From Butyrivibrio sp. AC2005 (lineage in GTDB: Bacteria; Bacillota; Clostridia; Lachnospirales; Lachnospiraceae): a DNA stretch of 44,252 nt. Shown here piece after piece: positions 1-8,741 of this stretch (position 1 is the stretch's first letter; the number at the start of each line of letters is the position of its first letter). The stretch covers positions 1 through 44,252 of the forward strand of contig NZ_AUJI01000042.1 in NCBI RefSeq assembly GCF_000424145.1, in the 5' to 3' direction. The position numbers and the translations under genes were made by a program. The notes beneath the pieces are model-generated. The model had not been told where the DNA came from and did no database searches. It was given only the letters and a program-made list of their open reading frames with translations.

Positions 1-350
1 ATACGGATGAGGCAGAGGACGCCCTCAATCGTTGGCTCTGGTGGGCAAGTCACAGCAGGATTGGTGCTTTCAAGGAACTTTACCTCAAGATCAAACGTCA
101 CAGGGAGCACATACTGAATGCAATAAGGCTAGGCATGAGTAACGCTCGAATTGAAGCTACTAATAACAAAATCAAGCTGATTATCCGTAAGGCATATGGT
201 TTTCGCAACATCCAAAACATGCTCGATATGGTCTACTTAGTATGCTCGGATTTGAGTATTCCACTTCCTAACAGAAAACCTCGAGGCGCATGATCAGCAT
301 AAATGCTGGGGATGATGGCATTTTTCACCCACCATTACCCCTGAAGAGCC
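1..350 (+). mobile_element. Right end of an ISL3-family insertion sequence (partial)
   Basis: The element runs in from the left edge and ends at about 350. It carries the 3' end of an ISL3-type transposase gene. On the minus strand its terminus reads GGCTCTTCAGGGG, and a GGCTCTT-type start is typical of ISL3-family terminal inverted repeats. The boundary is set by where the manC reading frame stops matching its family, at about 350/351. ISL3 elements usually duplicate 8 bp of target, so the bases from 351 (gattttta) are the predicted direct repeat; the other copy lies outside the window. Family assignment rests on the transposase C-terminus and the terminal motif. Confidence 0.8.
3..293 (+). 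CDS. ISL3-family transposase, C-terminal fragment
   Basis: The open frame enters from the left edge and stops at 291-293 (TGA), giving 96 residues with no start in the window. The fragment contains the motif NARIEATNNKIKLIIRKAYGF, written here as the short key piece IEATNNKIKLI, followed by YGFRNIQN. This is the conserved C-terminal catalytic block of ISL3-family DDE transposases, with the last acidic residue in the IEATNNK segment. The gene lies 57 bp from the element terminus. It reads on the plus strand, opposite to all neighbouring host genes. Whether the whole transposase is intact cannot be judged because the rest lies outside the window. Confidence 0.85.
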   Translation, partial: TDEAEDALNRWLWWASHSRIGAFKELYLKIKRHREHILNAIRLGMSNARIEATNNKIKLIIRKAYGFRNIQNMLDMVYLVCSDLSIPLPNRKPRGA

Positions 351-774
351 GATTTTTATCACCTTTTTCTGCTTCTGCACATAACTTATTGACACATTCA
401 AAATAGCTAAGATCAACATACGGATCAACCGGGCATACTACTACAGCTTCATTTTCCGGTACTTCTTGGATATCATGCAGATATGCAGTAGCAAGTGCTA
501 TAGCTGCAAAAGTATCACGACGGCAAGGCTCAACGGATACTCCCACTTCCTCTCCAAGCTGGTTATGAATCGCTGAAACCTGTGACTTTGATGTAGCAAT
601 TGTAACAGTAGCATCAGGATCTATAGTCTTAATCTGACCATAAATACGCTGAACCATTGACTCATATTCACCATCTTCCTTTTTAAAAATTTTAATAAAT
701 TGCTTAGATCGGATATCATTAGATAATGGCCATAAACGCTTGCCAGATCCACCGCTTAATAAAATAATATTCAT
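325..774 (-). pseudogene. manC: manC, mannose-1-phosphate guanylyltransferase, 3'-truncated by ISL3 insertion
   Basis: The N-terminus has the nucleotidyltransferase signature LSGGSGKRLWPLSN followed by RSKQF, diagnostic of GDP-mannose pyrophosphorylases, and EPCRRDTFAAIALA further in. The family is normally about 350 residues or more. Here the native sequence stops after about 141 residues (GDKN), and the frame then runs into the IS end, adding RLFRGNGG before a stop at 325-327. The catalytic and sugar-binding C-terminal half is missing, so the fragment is very unlikely to make GDP-mannose. It follows fcl by 38 bp and was probably the last gene of gmd-fcl-manC. The missing half may lie beyond the IS, left of the window. 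Loss matters because Gmd needs GDP-mannose. Confidence 0.9.
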
Positions 775-812
775 AAAAATCCTTTCATACTCTCTTCATT
801 GTGCACACAAAA

Positions 813-1769
813 TTAGCGTTCAGCTCTCATAGGATTATTGAGAAAGTCTTCATAACTAAGTTTGATTCCTTCTTCAAGCTCCGTCTTATATGTCCACCCA
901 AGAGCTTTTGCCTTACTTACGTCAAGTAATTTCCTTGGTGTTCCATTTGGTTTACTTGGATCCCATAAAATCTTTCCATCAAATCCTATAACCTTGGCAA
1001 CAAGTTCCGTCAACTCTTTAATTGAAAGTTCCTTACCCGTACCTGCATTTACTGTCTCATTTCCACTGTAATTATTCATAAGAAAAACACAAAGATTTGC
1101 AAGATCATCCACATAAAGAAACTCACGAAGTGGGCTTCCATCGCCCCAACAAGTTACAGAATCAGCACCGCTTTCCTTTGCTTCATGAAACCTGCGAATA
1201 AGTGCAGGGAGCACATGACTGTGCTCAGGATGATAATTATCATTAGGCCCATACAGATTTGTAGGCATTACAGAAATATAATCTGTCCCATACTGTCCAT
1301 TTAAATACTCGCAGTACTTGAGGCCACTAATTTTAGCCAATGCATATGCTTCATTAGTCTCTTCCAAACTACTTGTAAGAAGACAATTTTCCGGCATAGG
1401 CTGAGGTGCAAGCCTCGGGTATATACAAGATGATCCTAAAAATTCAAGTTTTTTACAGCCATTCTGCCATGCAGAATGGATAACATTCATTTCAAGGATC
1501 ATATTTTCATACATAAAATCTGCTTTAGCGGTAGCATTCCCCATAATTCCACCAACCTTAGCAGCAGCAAGAAATACATACTCCGGTTTCTCCGTTCTGA
1601 AAAACTCCTCGACCTGTTCCTGCCTTGTAAGATCAAGTTCCTTATGTGTACGAAGAACAAGGTTTTCATATCCCTGTCTTTTAAGTTCCCTGACTATAGC
1701 AGATCCAACCATTCCTCTATGACCTGCCACATAGATCTTTGCATTTTTATCCATGGGTGTTACATTCAT
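813..1769 (-). CDS. fcl: GDP-L-fucose synthase (GDP-4-keto-6-deoxymannose epimerase/reductase)
   Basis: A short-chain dehydrogenase/reductase of 318 residues, close to the usual 310-320 of Fcl/WcaG. Near the N-terminus it has the NAD(P)-binding motif [10 protein letters not shown], and around residue 140 the catalytic YALAK (YxxxK). The segment SSCIYP and the C-terminal region are typical of GDP-fucose synthase. In the pathway it 3,5-epimerises and reduces GDP-4-keto-6-deoxy-mannose made by Gmd. The ATG at 1769 abuts the Gmd stop codon (TAAATG), so translation is probably coupled. An in-frame ATG five codons later is an alternative start. Because manC next to it is broken and a GDP-heptose pathway lies in the same locus, a related GDP-6-deoxyheptose substrate cannot be excluded. 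Confidence 0.9.
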   Translation of the reverse strand: MNVTPMDKNAKIYVAGHRGMVGSAIVRELKRQGYENLVLRTHKELDLTRQEQVEEFFRTEKPEYVFLAAAKVGGIMGNATAKADFMYENMILEMNVIHSAWQNGCKKLEFLGSSCIYPRLAPQPMPENCLLTSSLEETNEAYALAKISGLKYCEYLNGQYGTDYISVMPTNLYGPNDNYHPEHSHVLPALIRRFHEAKESGADSVTCWGDGSPLREFLYVDDLANLCVFLMNNYSGNETVNAGTGKELSIKELTELVAKVIGFDGKILWDPSKPNGTPRKLLDVSKAKALGWTYKTELEEGIKLSYEDFLNNPMRAER

Positions 1770-2858
1770 TTATTTCACCACACCTTTCTCCAGATACTCA
1801 GCTAGATTCATATCTATATGTTCTTCTGCTCTCTCCACAGCCACTTTTTTCATATCATGCTCAACCATGATTCTTACAAGTTCCTCAAACGATGTCTTAG
1901 TAGGATTCCATCCTAGTTCTCTCTTTGCCTTACTGGGATCGCCCCAAAGATTTACTACATCTGTAGGACGGTAAAAATCTTCACTTACCTCTACCACTAC
2001 ATCTCCTGTAGCCTTGTTGATGCCCTTTTCATTAATGCCTTCGCCAGACCATTCAAGCTCTATCCCAGCATGATGGAATGCTAATGTGGCAAACTCGCGT
2101 ACACTATGCTGTACACCGGTAGCAATAACAAAATCTTCTGGCTTATCATTCTGAAGAATGAGCCACATACACTCCACATAATCCTTTGCATATCCCCAGT
2201 CGCGAAGAGATGAAAGATTACCTAAATACAACTTATCCTGTTTCCCCTGAGCAATTCTAGCTGCCGCCAAAGTGATTTTTCTGGTGACAAAAGTCTCTCC
2301 GCGGCGTTCTGACTCATGATTAAAAAGAATACCTGAACAGCAGAACATGTTGTATGCTTCACGATACTCTTTCGTAATCCAAAAACCATATTGCTTTGCA
2401 ACAGCATACGGAGAATATGGGTGGAACGGAGTGGTTTCAGACTGCGGAACCTCTTCAACCTTCCCATATAGTTCAGAAGTGGAAGCCTGATATATCCTGC
2501 ATGTTTCAGCTAATCCTGTAATCCTTACAGCTTCAAGAACACGAAGTACGCCAGTCGCATCAATATCAGCTGTAAACTCAGGGCTGTCAAAGCTAACCTG
2601 AACATGACTTTGTGCAGCAAGATTATAGATTTCATCAGGTTTTACCATTCCTATGACCTTAACCAAAGAGGATGTATCACTTAAATCACCATAATGAAGA
2701 TGAAAATGCGGAGTACCCTCCAAATGAGCAATACGCTCACGAAAATCTACTGAACTACGACGTATTACACCATGTACATCATACCCTTTTTCAATTAAAA
2801 ACTCTGAAAGATAACTTCCGTCCTGTCCAGTCACACCAGTAATAAGTGCCTTCTTCAT
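1770..2858 (-). CDS. gmd: GDP-mannose 4,6-dehydratase
   Basis: The N-terminus [17 protein letters not shown] carries the GxxGxxG Rossmann motif of [11 protein letters not shown] (YxxxK) and NHESERRG are strongly conserved Gmd motifs. The start is placed at 2858 because AGGAGGT (2867-2873) sits eight bases upstream; a longer frame to 2897 lacks support. The resulting 362 residues fit the family. It catalyses GDP-mannose to GDP-4-keto-6-deoxy-mannose in the cytoplasm, feeding Fcl. It is the first gene of gmd-fcl-manC', with a roughly 200-bp upstream region containing a spaced direct repeat that may be the site of the neighbouring AraC regulator. A GDP-heptose substrate, as with DmhA-type paralogues, is possible but not indicated by motif. 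Confidence 0.92.
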   Translation of the reverse strand: MKKALITGVTGQDGSYLSEFLIEKGYDVHGVIRRSSVDFRERIAHLEGTPHFHLHYGDLSDTSSLVKVIGMVKPDEIYNLAAQSHVQVSFDSPEFTADIDATGVLRVLEAVRITGLAETCRIYQASTSELYGKVEEVPQSETTPFHPYSPYAVAKQYGFWITKEYREAYNMFCCSGILFNHESERRGETFVTRKITLAAARIAQGKQDKLYLGNLSSLRDWGYAKDYVECMWLILQNDKPEDFVIATGVQHSVREFATLAFHHAGIELEWSGEGINEKGINKATGDVVVEVSEDFYRPTDVVNLWGDPSKAKRELGWNPTKTSFEELVRIMVEHDMKKVAVERAEEHIDMNLAEYLEKGVVK

Positions 2859-2995
2859 ATATAGGTACCTCCTAAATTTATAATATATTGCTATCAATGT
2901 TGCTCTTATTTCATATTAAAAATCTTAGCTCAATAAAAGGCATTCGTCATTTTGCTAGGATATATTAACGTAAGATTAAACCATATTGAATTCAC

Positions 2996-3030
2996 AATAT
3001 TGGCTTTTACTTACAAAATATTGGCTTTTA
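2996..3030 (-). promoter_or_regulatory. Two 14-bp direct repeats 21 bp apart upstream of gmd: probable AraC-type operator
   Basis: The sequence aatattggctttta occurs at 2996-3009 and again, identical, at 3017-3030. The 21-bp period equals two turns of DNA, as expected for an AraC-family dimer binding direct half-sites on one face. The site lies about 140 bp upstream of the gmd start and just after the 3' end of the araC-like gene. A -10-like TAATAT on the minus strand at 2962-2967 would place the repeats at about -42 to -76, where AraC activators bind. The repeats are seen directly; the regulator assignment is inference from position and spacing. Confidence 0.55.
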
Positions 3031-3055
3031 TAAATAAAAAATAAGGAACAGTAGA

Positions 3056-3970
3056 TTACCACTGTTCCCTATATACACTAGGCGGGACGCCTTCTATCTC
3101 TTTGAATTTTGAACTAAAATAATGAGCTGCCCCCAAACCACATTCGATGCCAATTGATTCGACGCTCTTATCTGTAAAACGTAATAACTGCTTAGCCTTT
3201 GTTATCCGTGTGTTGAGAAGATAGGAATTTATACTCTGTCCATATTGGTCTTTAAATGTTTTGGCAAGATAATACTTATTGATAAAAAACATTTCCGAAA
3301 GACCATCAAGAGTAATCTTTTGCCGATAATTCTTATCAAGGTATTCTTTTACCGGGTACATCAATGATTTTTTCTTTGGCAAATTTTCCTGATTTTCCGG
3401 ATGCCATGATTCAGACATAATACAAACCATTAGCTCTGACAGATGCTGATTAATAAGCATATCCCGCATATAATCTGAACTGGCTGCAGTAGCCATCAAT
3501 TTTTTCCAAACATCTATGATTATATTCACATCTTTCGGTCGAAAAATAGGCCTTCCTCCACGTTCACAGTATTTTTGATAAATCGCATGAAGAAATGCCC
3601 CATAAAAATGACACCATCTCAAAGTCCATAGATTCGGTTCATTTGTGCGATGGCTATAAGCTTTTTCACAATCGATAAAGACACAGTCTCCCGTAGATAA
3701 ACTATAATCTCTATTGTCATAATGCAGCTTGCCCGATCCAGATATAACGATAAAAAACAGAAAAGATTGCAGATTTGAACGCGATGATTCATGAGTTCTA
3801 TTTGCAGTCAATTCTCCTATTTCTTGTAAATGAAGGAGGCTTCCTCGCGCAAAAGAACTAGCAGTATAAAGAATTCTCTCAGATGTTACTATCGAGGATT
3901 CATTATTTGTAAAGAATTCTTCATTTCTTTGCTCTTTCATGCTTTTACAATCCCAATAATTGATAGGCAT
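3056..3970 (-). CDS. AraC-family transcriptional regulator
   Basis: A protein of 304 residues, the common size for two-domain AraC regulators. Residues about 60-130 look like the cupin-type sensor domain, with a glycine-rich GSGKLHYDNRDYSLSTGD strand pattern. The last 100 residues hold the AraC double helix-turn-helix, including MFFINKYYLAKTFKDQYG and SIGIECGLGAAHYFSSKFK, the latter matching the usual second helix-turn-helix. It lies between the methyltransferase gene (17 bp gap) and gmd. The spaced direct repeat downstream of it and upstream of gmd makes control of gmd-fcl-manC plausible. Ligand is unknown; many relatives sense sugars. The start at 3970 lacks a strong ribosome site, and the ATG at codon 11 is an alternative. 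Confidence 0.85.
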   Translation of the reverse strand: MPINYWDCKSMKEQRNEEFFTNNESSIVTSERILYTASSFARGSLLHLQEIGELTANRTHESSRSNLQSFLFFIVISGSGKLHYDNRDYSLSTGDCVFIDCEKAYSHRTNEPNLWTLRWCHFYGAFLHAIYQKYCERGGRPIFRPKDVNIIIDVWKKLMATAASSDYMRDMLINQHLSELMVCIMSESWHPENQENLPKKKSLMYPVKEYLDKNYRQKITLDGLSEMFFINKYYLAKTFKDQYGQSINSYLLNTRITKAKQLLRFTDKSVESIGIECGLGAAHYFSSKFKEIEGVPPSVYREQW

Positions 3971-3987
3971 TTAAAACTAAAAAACAG

Positions 3988-4662
3988 TTATCCTTTTATA
4001 ATCATATTACTCTTCCAACCGGCTGTACGTACAAATTCAATTTTTACTTGTCTTATCAGCCTCATCTTATCTATATCTTTTTTACATAGCACATTTAAAT
4101 TATCCGTGTTTGCCCAAAACTCCCCCTTTGTCACCCGTACAATCTTTTGAAACCAATTCCATGGAAGCCAATGCAAAAACGGAATAAACGTATGCATCTC
4201 AAGAGGAAAATATCTATATGGAGTAGTGAGAAATACTTTTCTACTGACTCTTAAGCACTCGTTTAAAAAAAACTCTTGATCAGCTCTGTTGCCAACATGT
4301 TCAAGAACAGCCGAACAAAAAAGCGCATCAAATCTATTATCTTCAAAAGGCAACGGCTTTTTAGCCTCATTAAAAACAAATCCTTTCAATCCTAAATCAG
4401 AAACGATATTACTACAATCCTCAATACTGCATACAGTTATTTGTTTCCGGTATGGATACAATTTATCAAAAATATTAGAATCGGCAAGCTTAGTATCTGG
4501 CGTTGCTCCGAGATCTAAAATTACTGATTTATCAGTCGGCTTTACATATTGCATGAAATTTTCAAACATCTTCTTTCTTGCTTTAATCGAAAAATACGTT
4601 TTAAATCCAAGAAATTTATTATCATATGCAAAATAATCTATCGCCTCAGATTTCATCCCCAT
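3988..4662 (-). CDS. Class I SAM-dependent methyltransferase
   Basis: A protein of 224 residues. Motif I is VILDLGATPDTKL at about residue 46, close to the family consensus DLGcGtG though less glycine-rich. An acidic motif-II region (CSIEDCS) and the post-motif FDALFCSAVLEHV, characteristic of Methyltransf_11 proteins, follow. The tail, with HWLPWNWFQK, is aromatic and may bind membrane or lipid-linked substrate. Its start overlaps the end of the preceding glycosyltransferase gene by 10 bp, so the two are translated together. In this setting it probably methylates a sugar or a lipid-linked glycan intermediate. The acceptor atom (O or N) cannot be told from sequence. Confidence 0.75.
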   Translation of the reverse strand: MGMKSEAIDYFAYDNKFLGFKTYFSIKARKKMFENFMQYVKPTDKSVILDLGATPDTKLADSNIFDKLYPYRKQITVCSIEDCSNIVSDLGLKGFVFNEAKKPLPFEDNRFDALFCSAVLEHVGNRADQEFFLNECLRVSRKVFLTTPYRYFPLEMHTFIPFLHWLPWNWFQKIVRVTKGEFWANTDNLNVLCKKDIDKMRLIRQVKIEFVRTAGWKSNMIIKG

Positions 4663-5819
4663 ATTTTTTCGTCTCCCATATACAGTACATTAATGAAAAA
4701 TCCTGAAAAGAAAAATTGAATCCCTAATATAAATAGCGTTCCGAACAGAATTGCCAATCTATGCACCGACATATCTGGCAATTCTCCAAATCCTACTCCG
4801 GACCAAGTCACTAAAGTAGCTATAATTCCTGTCAATCCTGCTAATACAAGCAAGAGAGCCATTCCTAACCCAAATCTGCTAATAAAAGATTCTAAATTAT
4901 CAAATAATTTTGACGTTGCAGGAAGCTGTCCAATCTTCTTACCATATATATTTGTAAATAATGAAAATTGAACTGCTTGACAGCCTGTTAATAACAGAAT
5001 AGCAAAATAGAACATTGTTGTTATCTCAAACTGTACTTTGCCAATATGAATGGTAAAGCAGGAAAGAATAAGCATACCAACAAAACCAATTATAGTCATT
5101 AGTAATCCCGGATAAAAAAATAACCATTTAGGACTATATATAAGCAAAAATTTCAAATGTCGCCACCCATCAGGTAGTGATCGGAGATGTGGCGGTCTAT
5201 TCCTTCCATCCGGATATAACTTTATGGGAACCTCTGATATTTTCAAGCCAAATAAAACAGCTTTAACAACCATTTCGGAAGCAAACTCCATGCCTGTAGT
5301 GCATAGGTCTAATTTCTGTATGCTTTCTTTGCGGAATCCTCTCATCCCACAATGAAAGTCTCTAATTTTTGTTTTAAAAAAAAGTCTACCAATACCCGAC
5401 AACACAGGGTTTCCTATATACTTATGAGAAAATGACATAGCTCCCGGTTGTATTCCACCTGCAAACCTATCCCCCATTACCAAGTCAAATCCTTCGTCAA
5501 GCTTATCTACAAATACTTTAATAGCTGAAAAATCATAGCTATCATCAGCGTCACCCATGATAATATATTCGCTTTTTGCTGCATCTATTCCTGCCCGGAG
5601 CGCTGAACCATATCCTCTTTGTTCTACATGTATTACTCTAGCCCCCATGGATTCCGCGATCTCTATAGAGCCATCATTGCTGCCATTATCTGCAACAAGC
5701 ACTTCTCCATCTACGCACCCCCCCATTTTTTCTAAAGCATCCTTTGCCTTCCTTATACATACGGGTAGTGTTATTGCTTCATTTAAACACGGCATTAATA
5801 CCGTAACTGTTTTTTTCAT
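4653..5819 (-). CDS. GT2 glycosyltransferase with C-terminal membrane domain (polyprenyl-phosphate glycosyltransferase-like)
   Basis: Residues 1 to about 230 form a GT-A catalytic domain of the DPMS/GtrB-like GT2 group. VLMPCLNEA opens it, ADNGSNDGS lies near residue 45 and GDADDSYDF, with the metal-binding acidic motif, near residue 90. The remaining 150 residues contain four hydrophobic segments, for example MTIIGFVGMLILSCF and ILFGTLFILGIQFFFSG. Relatives with this layout load a sugar from a nucleotide donor onto polyprenyl phosphate at the inner face of the membrane. The next gene upstream (7 bp gap) is a GT-C enzyme, the type that uses such lipid-phosphate sugars outside, so the pair probably works in sequence. 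Which sugar is carried is unknown. Confidence 0.85.
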   Translation of the reverse strand: MKKTVTVLMPCLNEAITLPVCIRKAKDALEKMGGCVDGEVLVADNGSNDGSIEIAESMGARVIHVEQRGYGSALRAGIDAAKSEYIIMGDADDSYDFSAIKVFVDKLDEGFDLVMGDRFAGGIQPGAMSFSHKYIGNPVLSGIGRLFFKTKIRDFHCGMRGFRKESIQKLDLCTTGMEFASEMVVKAVLFGLKISEVPIKLYPDGRNRPPHLRSLPDGWRHLKFLLIYSPKWLFFYPGLLMTIIGFVGMLILSCFTIHIGKVQFEITTMFYFAILLLTGCQAVQFSLFTNIYGKKIGQLPATSKLFDNLESFISRFGLGMALLLVLAGLTGIIATLVTWSGVGFGELPDMSVHRLAILFGTLFILGIQFFFSGFFINVLYMGDEKIWG

Positions 5820-5826
5820 TAATATC

Positions 5827-8019
5827 CTACTTCCTAGTTATTTTTATCGCATAAACACGAATATTACTATTTGATGTAATCATAAGAGTTTCAAACTGTG
5901 AACAAAAGTTACTAATTGTTATATCATTTAGGCTAACATACTCATCGCCAGCATAAAATATTGTATCATAAGCGGTTAAATCTTCTGAACCTCTTATTCC
6001 AACTCGACCTAATGGAGTTCCCTCTTCCAAATCTCCATCATATGAATATAAAAAAGTAATATCATATTTTCCTGGTGATAATGTAGTATATGGCCCAAAA
6101 AGTAATGACCCTTGTTTATTCTCTTGTGAAACGAATCCCCCTGTACCATCTTCTTCAAACTGCGTGAAGAATCGCGATGCTGAAATATTAAATATTTTTG
6201 TCCCCAGTGGAACACTCCACCAAAAATTGATAGCAGAAATTACCTTGTTCCCATCATTTCTGTTTTCTAATATATCATAATATTCACTATTAGTAACATC
6301 CTTTGCGTTATAATCTTCAAACTCAGTTCCCCAATCTTGTTCAACAATTAAATAATCAATATTATTTATTTCCGTCAGTCTTTCATTTTCAATATCATTA
6401 AGATTAATCGTTCCATCTTCTAATTGATGCTCAAGAATTTCATATAAACTTATCCTTGTCACATTTTGATAATTCAGATATGTATCACCTAACTTTTCAA
6501 ACTTATCAATAGTACGATCATTAATTACATATAAGAATTCCGAATCAGGATGCTGTATTATAAAGCTTTCAACCATACTGATTTCTGAGTAATCTTTTTT
6601 ACTTATAACGTGATCTTGAATACGTGCCTTAATCGTATATACATTATCATATAATAAAATAACAAGCATGATTACGCTAAAAACACAAATATGAAGATAT
6701 GGCGATTTATAAAAAACCAATAGACTAGCTACTATAAAGATAGTAATAAAAATGCCAATATAGATCATCTGCTTCTCAGTAAAATTCACAAGATACCAAA
6801 GCATAGTTTGATCAGCTTGTGAATAAGTAACACCTTTATATACTACCATATATAAAGCACCTACTATTACTCCAATCAGTAAAAGAAACTGCTTCTTTTT
6901 ATGAGAAATACTCTCCTTTAGTGCATTACCATAAACCATCCACATAGGAAGAAAAAACCACCCTGCATATCTTACGTTTGCTTTTGGAATCAAATGCGGA
7001 AAATCCTCTCTCAAAGAACATGTATATGAATTAACGATTGCAAGACCACCTAAAGCAATCATCAAAAAGGCGTATAATACTTTATCCGTATGAGTTAGCT
7101 TTTTAAAATTTATTAACGGAATTATAATAGGCACTATTCCAACAGCTAGGCATACATTAAGCAAATAATATAGTATTCCATATAGCAAATATATGTATTT
7201 CTCATAAGAGTCTAAAACATTCGGATTCATTACCCCCATTCTAAGAAAACTTCGTCCACCTAAGAAAAAGCAAAATATGATAATAAGAAATACCCCAAAA
7301 ATTAAAATTGAAAATGCATATCCTACCAATCTTTTCTTAATATAATCCTTATTTCTAAATTTTTCCTTATTAATGAACATTTCAAACAATAATGTAACAA
7401 AATAAGCAATTGGAAAAATTAAAGAAACCATTTTAGACATATATAAAAGAGAAAAAAGAATACCTATTATAAATTGTTCAATTACATACCTTAATGAAAC
7501 TATTTCCCTAGCATCTGAAAAAATAATATAGATAGTGTAAATCATCCAAATCGTCATTGGAAGTTGGATATTTTCGCTATAATACAACAATGAATATGTA
7601 AGATCTGGCAAAATACAATAAATACAACCAAATAGCAAAGCAAATATCTCTTTACCTTTAGATATCCGCTTTGCTAACAAATATGTCGGAAAAATTCCCG
7701 AACAAATCAATATACTATTAATGACAGCTATAACACGAAACTGAATAACTCTATCAAACCGAAAAAAAAAGGCTGGTGAAATAATTAGACAATACAAAAT
7801 TTCAGTAAAATAATGATTTGTATTAAATATGGATATCCCCCTACCAGTCGCTATACTTTCGGCTATACCATATGATCTAAGCTCATCGTTATAAATTGTT
7901 ATTCGTTCTGGGCAAGGTATTAAACTATATCTTATAATAACACTAAAAATAAACAATATTATTATGATGATAATAGCATGTCTATTAATAACATTTTCAA
8001 ATTTTATTATTTTCTTCAT
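5827..8019 (-). CDS. GT-C superfamily membrane glycosyltransferase (ArnT/PMT-like)
   Basis: A large, very AT-rich gene coding for 730 residues. A first hydrophobic segment (IIIIIILFIFSVIIRY) is followed by a loop holding YNDELRSYGIAESIATG, matching the acidic first-loop motif of GT-C enzymes. About ten further hydrophobic segments occupy residues 80-460. The last 250 residues are soluble and, from about residue 640, beta-rich, ending SNIRVYAIKITRK; this may be an extracytoplasmic carbohydrate-binding domain. GT-C proteins transfer sugars from polyprenyl-phosphate donors outside the membrane, consistent with the GT2 gene 7 bp downstream. No strong ribosome site precedes the ATG at 8019. A decayed transposase lies immediately upstream. 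Confidence 0.8.
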   Translation of the reverse strand: MKKIIKFENVINRHAIIIIIILFIFSVIIRYSLIPCPERITIYNDELRSYGIAESIATGRGISIFNTNHYFTEILYCLIISPAFFFRFDRVIQFRVIAVINSILICSGIFPTYLLAKRISKGKEIFALLFGCIYCILPDLTYSLLYYSENIQLPMTIWMIYTIYIIFSDAREIVSLRYVIEQFIIGILFSLLYMSKMVSLIFPIAYFVTLLFEMFINKEKFRNKDYIKKRLVGYAFSILIFGVFLIIIFCFFLGGRSFLRMGVMNPNVLDSYEKYIYLLYGILYYLLNVCLAVGIVPIIIPLINFKKLTHTDKVLYAFLMIALGGLAIVNSYTCSLREDFPHLIPKANVRYAGWFFLPMWMVYGNALKESISHKKKQFLLLIGVIVGALYMVVYKGVTYSQADQTMLWYLVNFTEKQMIYIGIFITIFIVASLLVFYKSPYLHICVFSVIMLVILLYDNVYTIKARIQDHVISKKDYSEISMVESFIIQHPDSEFLYVINDRTIDKFEKLGDTYLNYQNVTRISLYEILEHQLEDGTINLNDIENERLTEINNIDYLIVEQDWGTEFEDYNAKDVTNSEYYDILENRNDGNKVISAINFWWSVPLGTKIFNISASRFFTQFEEDGTGGFVSQENKQGSLLFGPYTTLSPGKYDITFLYSYDGDLEEGTPLGRVGIRGSEDLTAYDTIFYAGDEYVSLNDITISNFCSQFETLMITSNSNIRVYAIKITRK

Positions 8020-8021
8020 TT

Positions 8022-8357
8022 CTATATTCCGAATTCTAACTCAAAGTATAGCAGTTTATTTCTTGTAAAGCATATGTAGTGTATGCTCAGCAACCGGCTT
8101 ATTTTCAGCCGACGCTTTGCAAAAAATATAACAACAATTGCACTAGTAAAAATCAAAATCATTTTTTGGAACAACGAAAGCCTTAGTAGACTATCTACTT
8201 TCATTGATATGATAGACAACATAATTCAGCTGGGAGTTGTATCTTCGCGCTATGTCATGATAAGCCCAAGTTCATGACTATGCCTTGGTAATCTAAACAT
8301 ACGCTCAACTTCGATTCTGTCTATGCTATCCATGTACTCTGTACCCTAAGCTCCCAT
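8022..8357 (-). pseudogene. Degenerate DDE transposase, C-terminal remnant (IS4/IS1182-like)
   Basis: Translating the minus strand from 8357 gives a single frame broken by three stops (TAG at 8346-8348, TAG at 8250-8252, TGA at 8226-8228). Within it the residues RIEVERMFRL, HSHELGLI, REDTT and LSIISMKVDSLLR follow one another in the order seen at the C-terminus of IS4/IS1182-type transposases, where an ERxFSLxKRxxGLGLI block precedes a TT-SSI-LSIIAMN-DRL segment. Homology fades below about 8130. It is clearly non-functional. It marks an old insertion between the GT-C gene and the HAD-aldolase-KdsB cassette. The exact IS family is uncertain. Confidence 0.7.
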
Positions 8358-8741
8358 GAATTGTAAGTCCTCAATAACGAGTATCTTTCTAATACTACCA
8401 TACTCATGAGATGGTTTCTCCAAATAGCAACACGCGATTTGCGTTTTCAGCGATTCACGCTAAGACAATGGAAGTATCTCATGAACGCAAAGCAAAAATT
8501 ACATCAGACTAAGACGACCAAATGAACTACTCTGATCAATCAACTGTTATTGCACATAATTCCTAAATAATTACATATTCTTATCACTAGTAACGGTCGA
8601 GTAGATACTAATAATGACCATTAAGAATGAAAAAAATTACTATATGCTCAAATAATGCCTTCATAAATTATGGCAATATAAGCGTATAAGAAAATCCACA
8701 AGCAAAAACAGTACATATACAATTCACAACAAATTGATATC
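8358..8741. other. Gene-free spacer with no clear feature
   Basis: These 384 bp lie between the transposase remnant and the HAD phosphatase gene. I see no convincing open frame on either strand and no recognisable repeat. The part nearest the remnant may contain further decayed insertion-sequence DNA, since no alternative explanation for it is visible. Any promoter for the GT-C/GT2/methyltransferase group would have to lie in this spacer or in the remnant; none stood out. Confidence 0.5.

Noticed and set aside
3056..3970. AraC regulator as part of a chemotaxis or sugar-uptake operon
   Set aside because: No transport or catabolic gene is near; the neighbours are sugar-nucleotide and glycosyltransferase genes.
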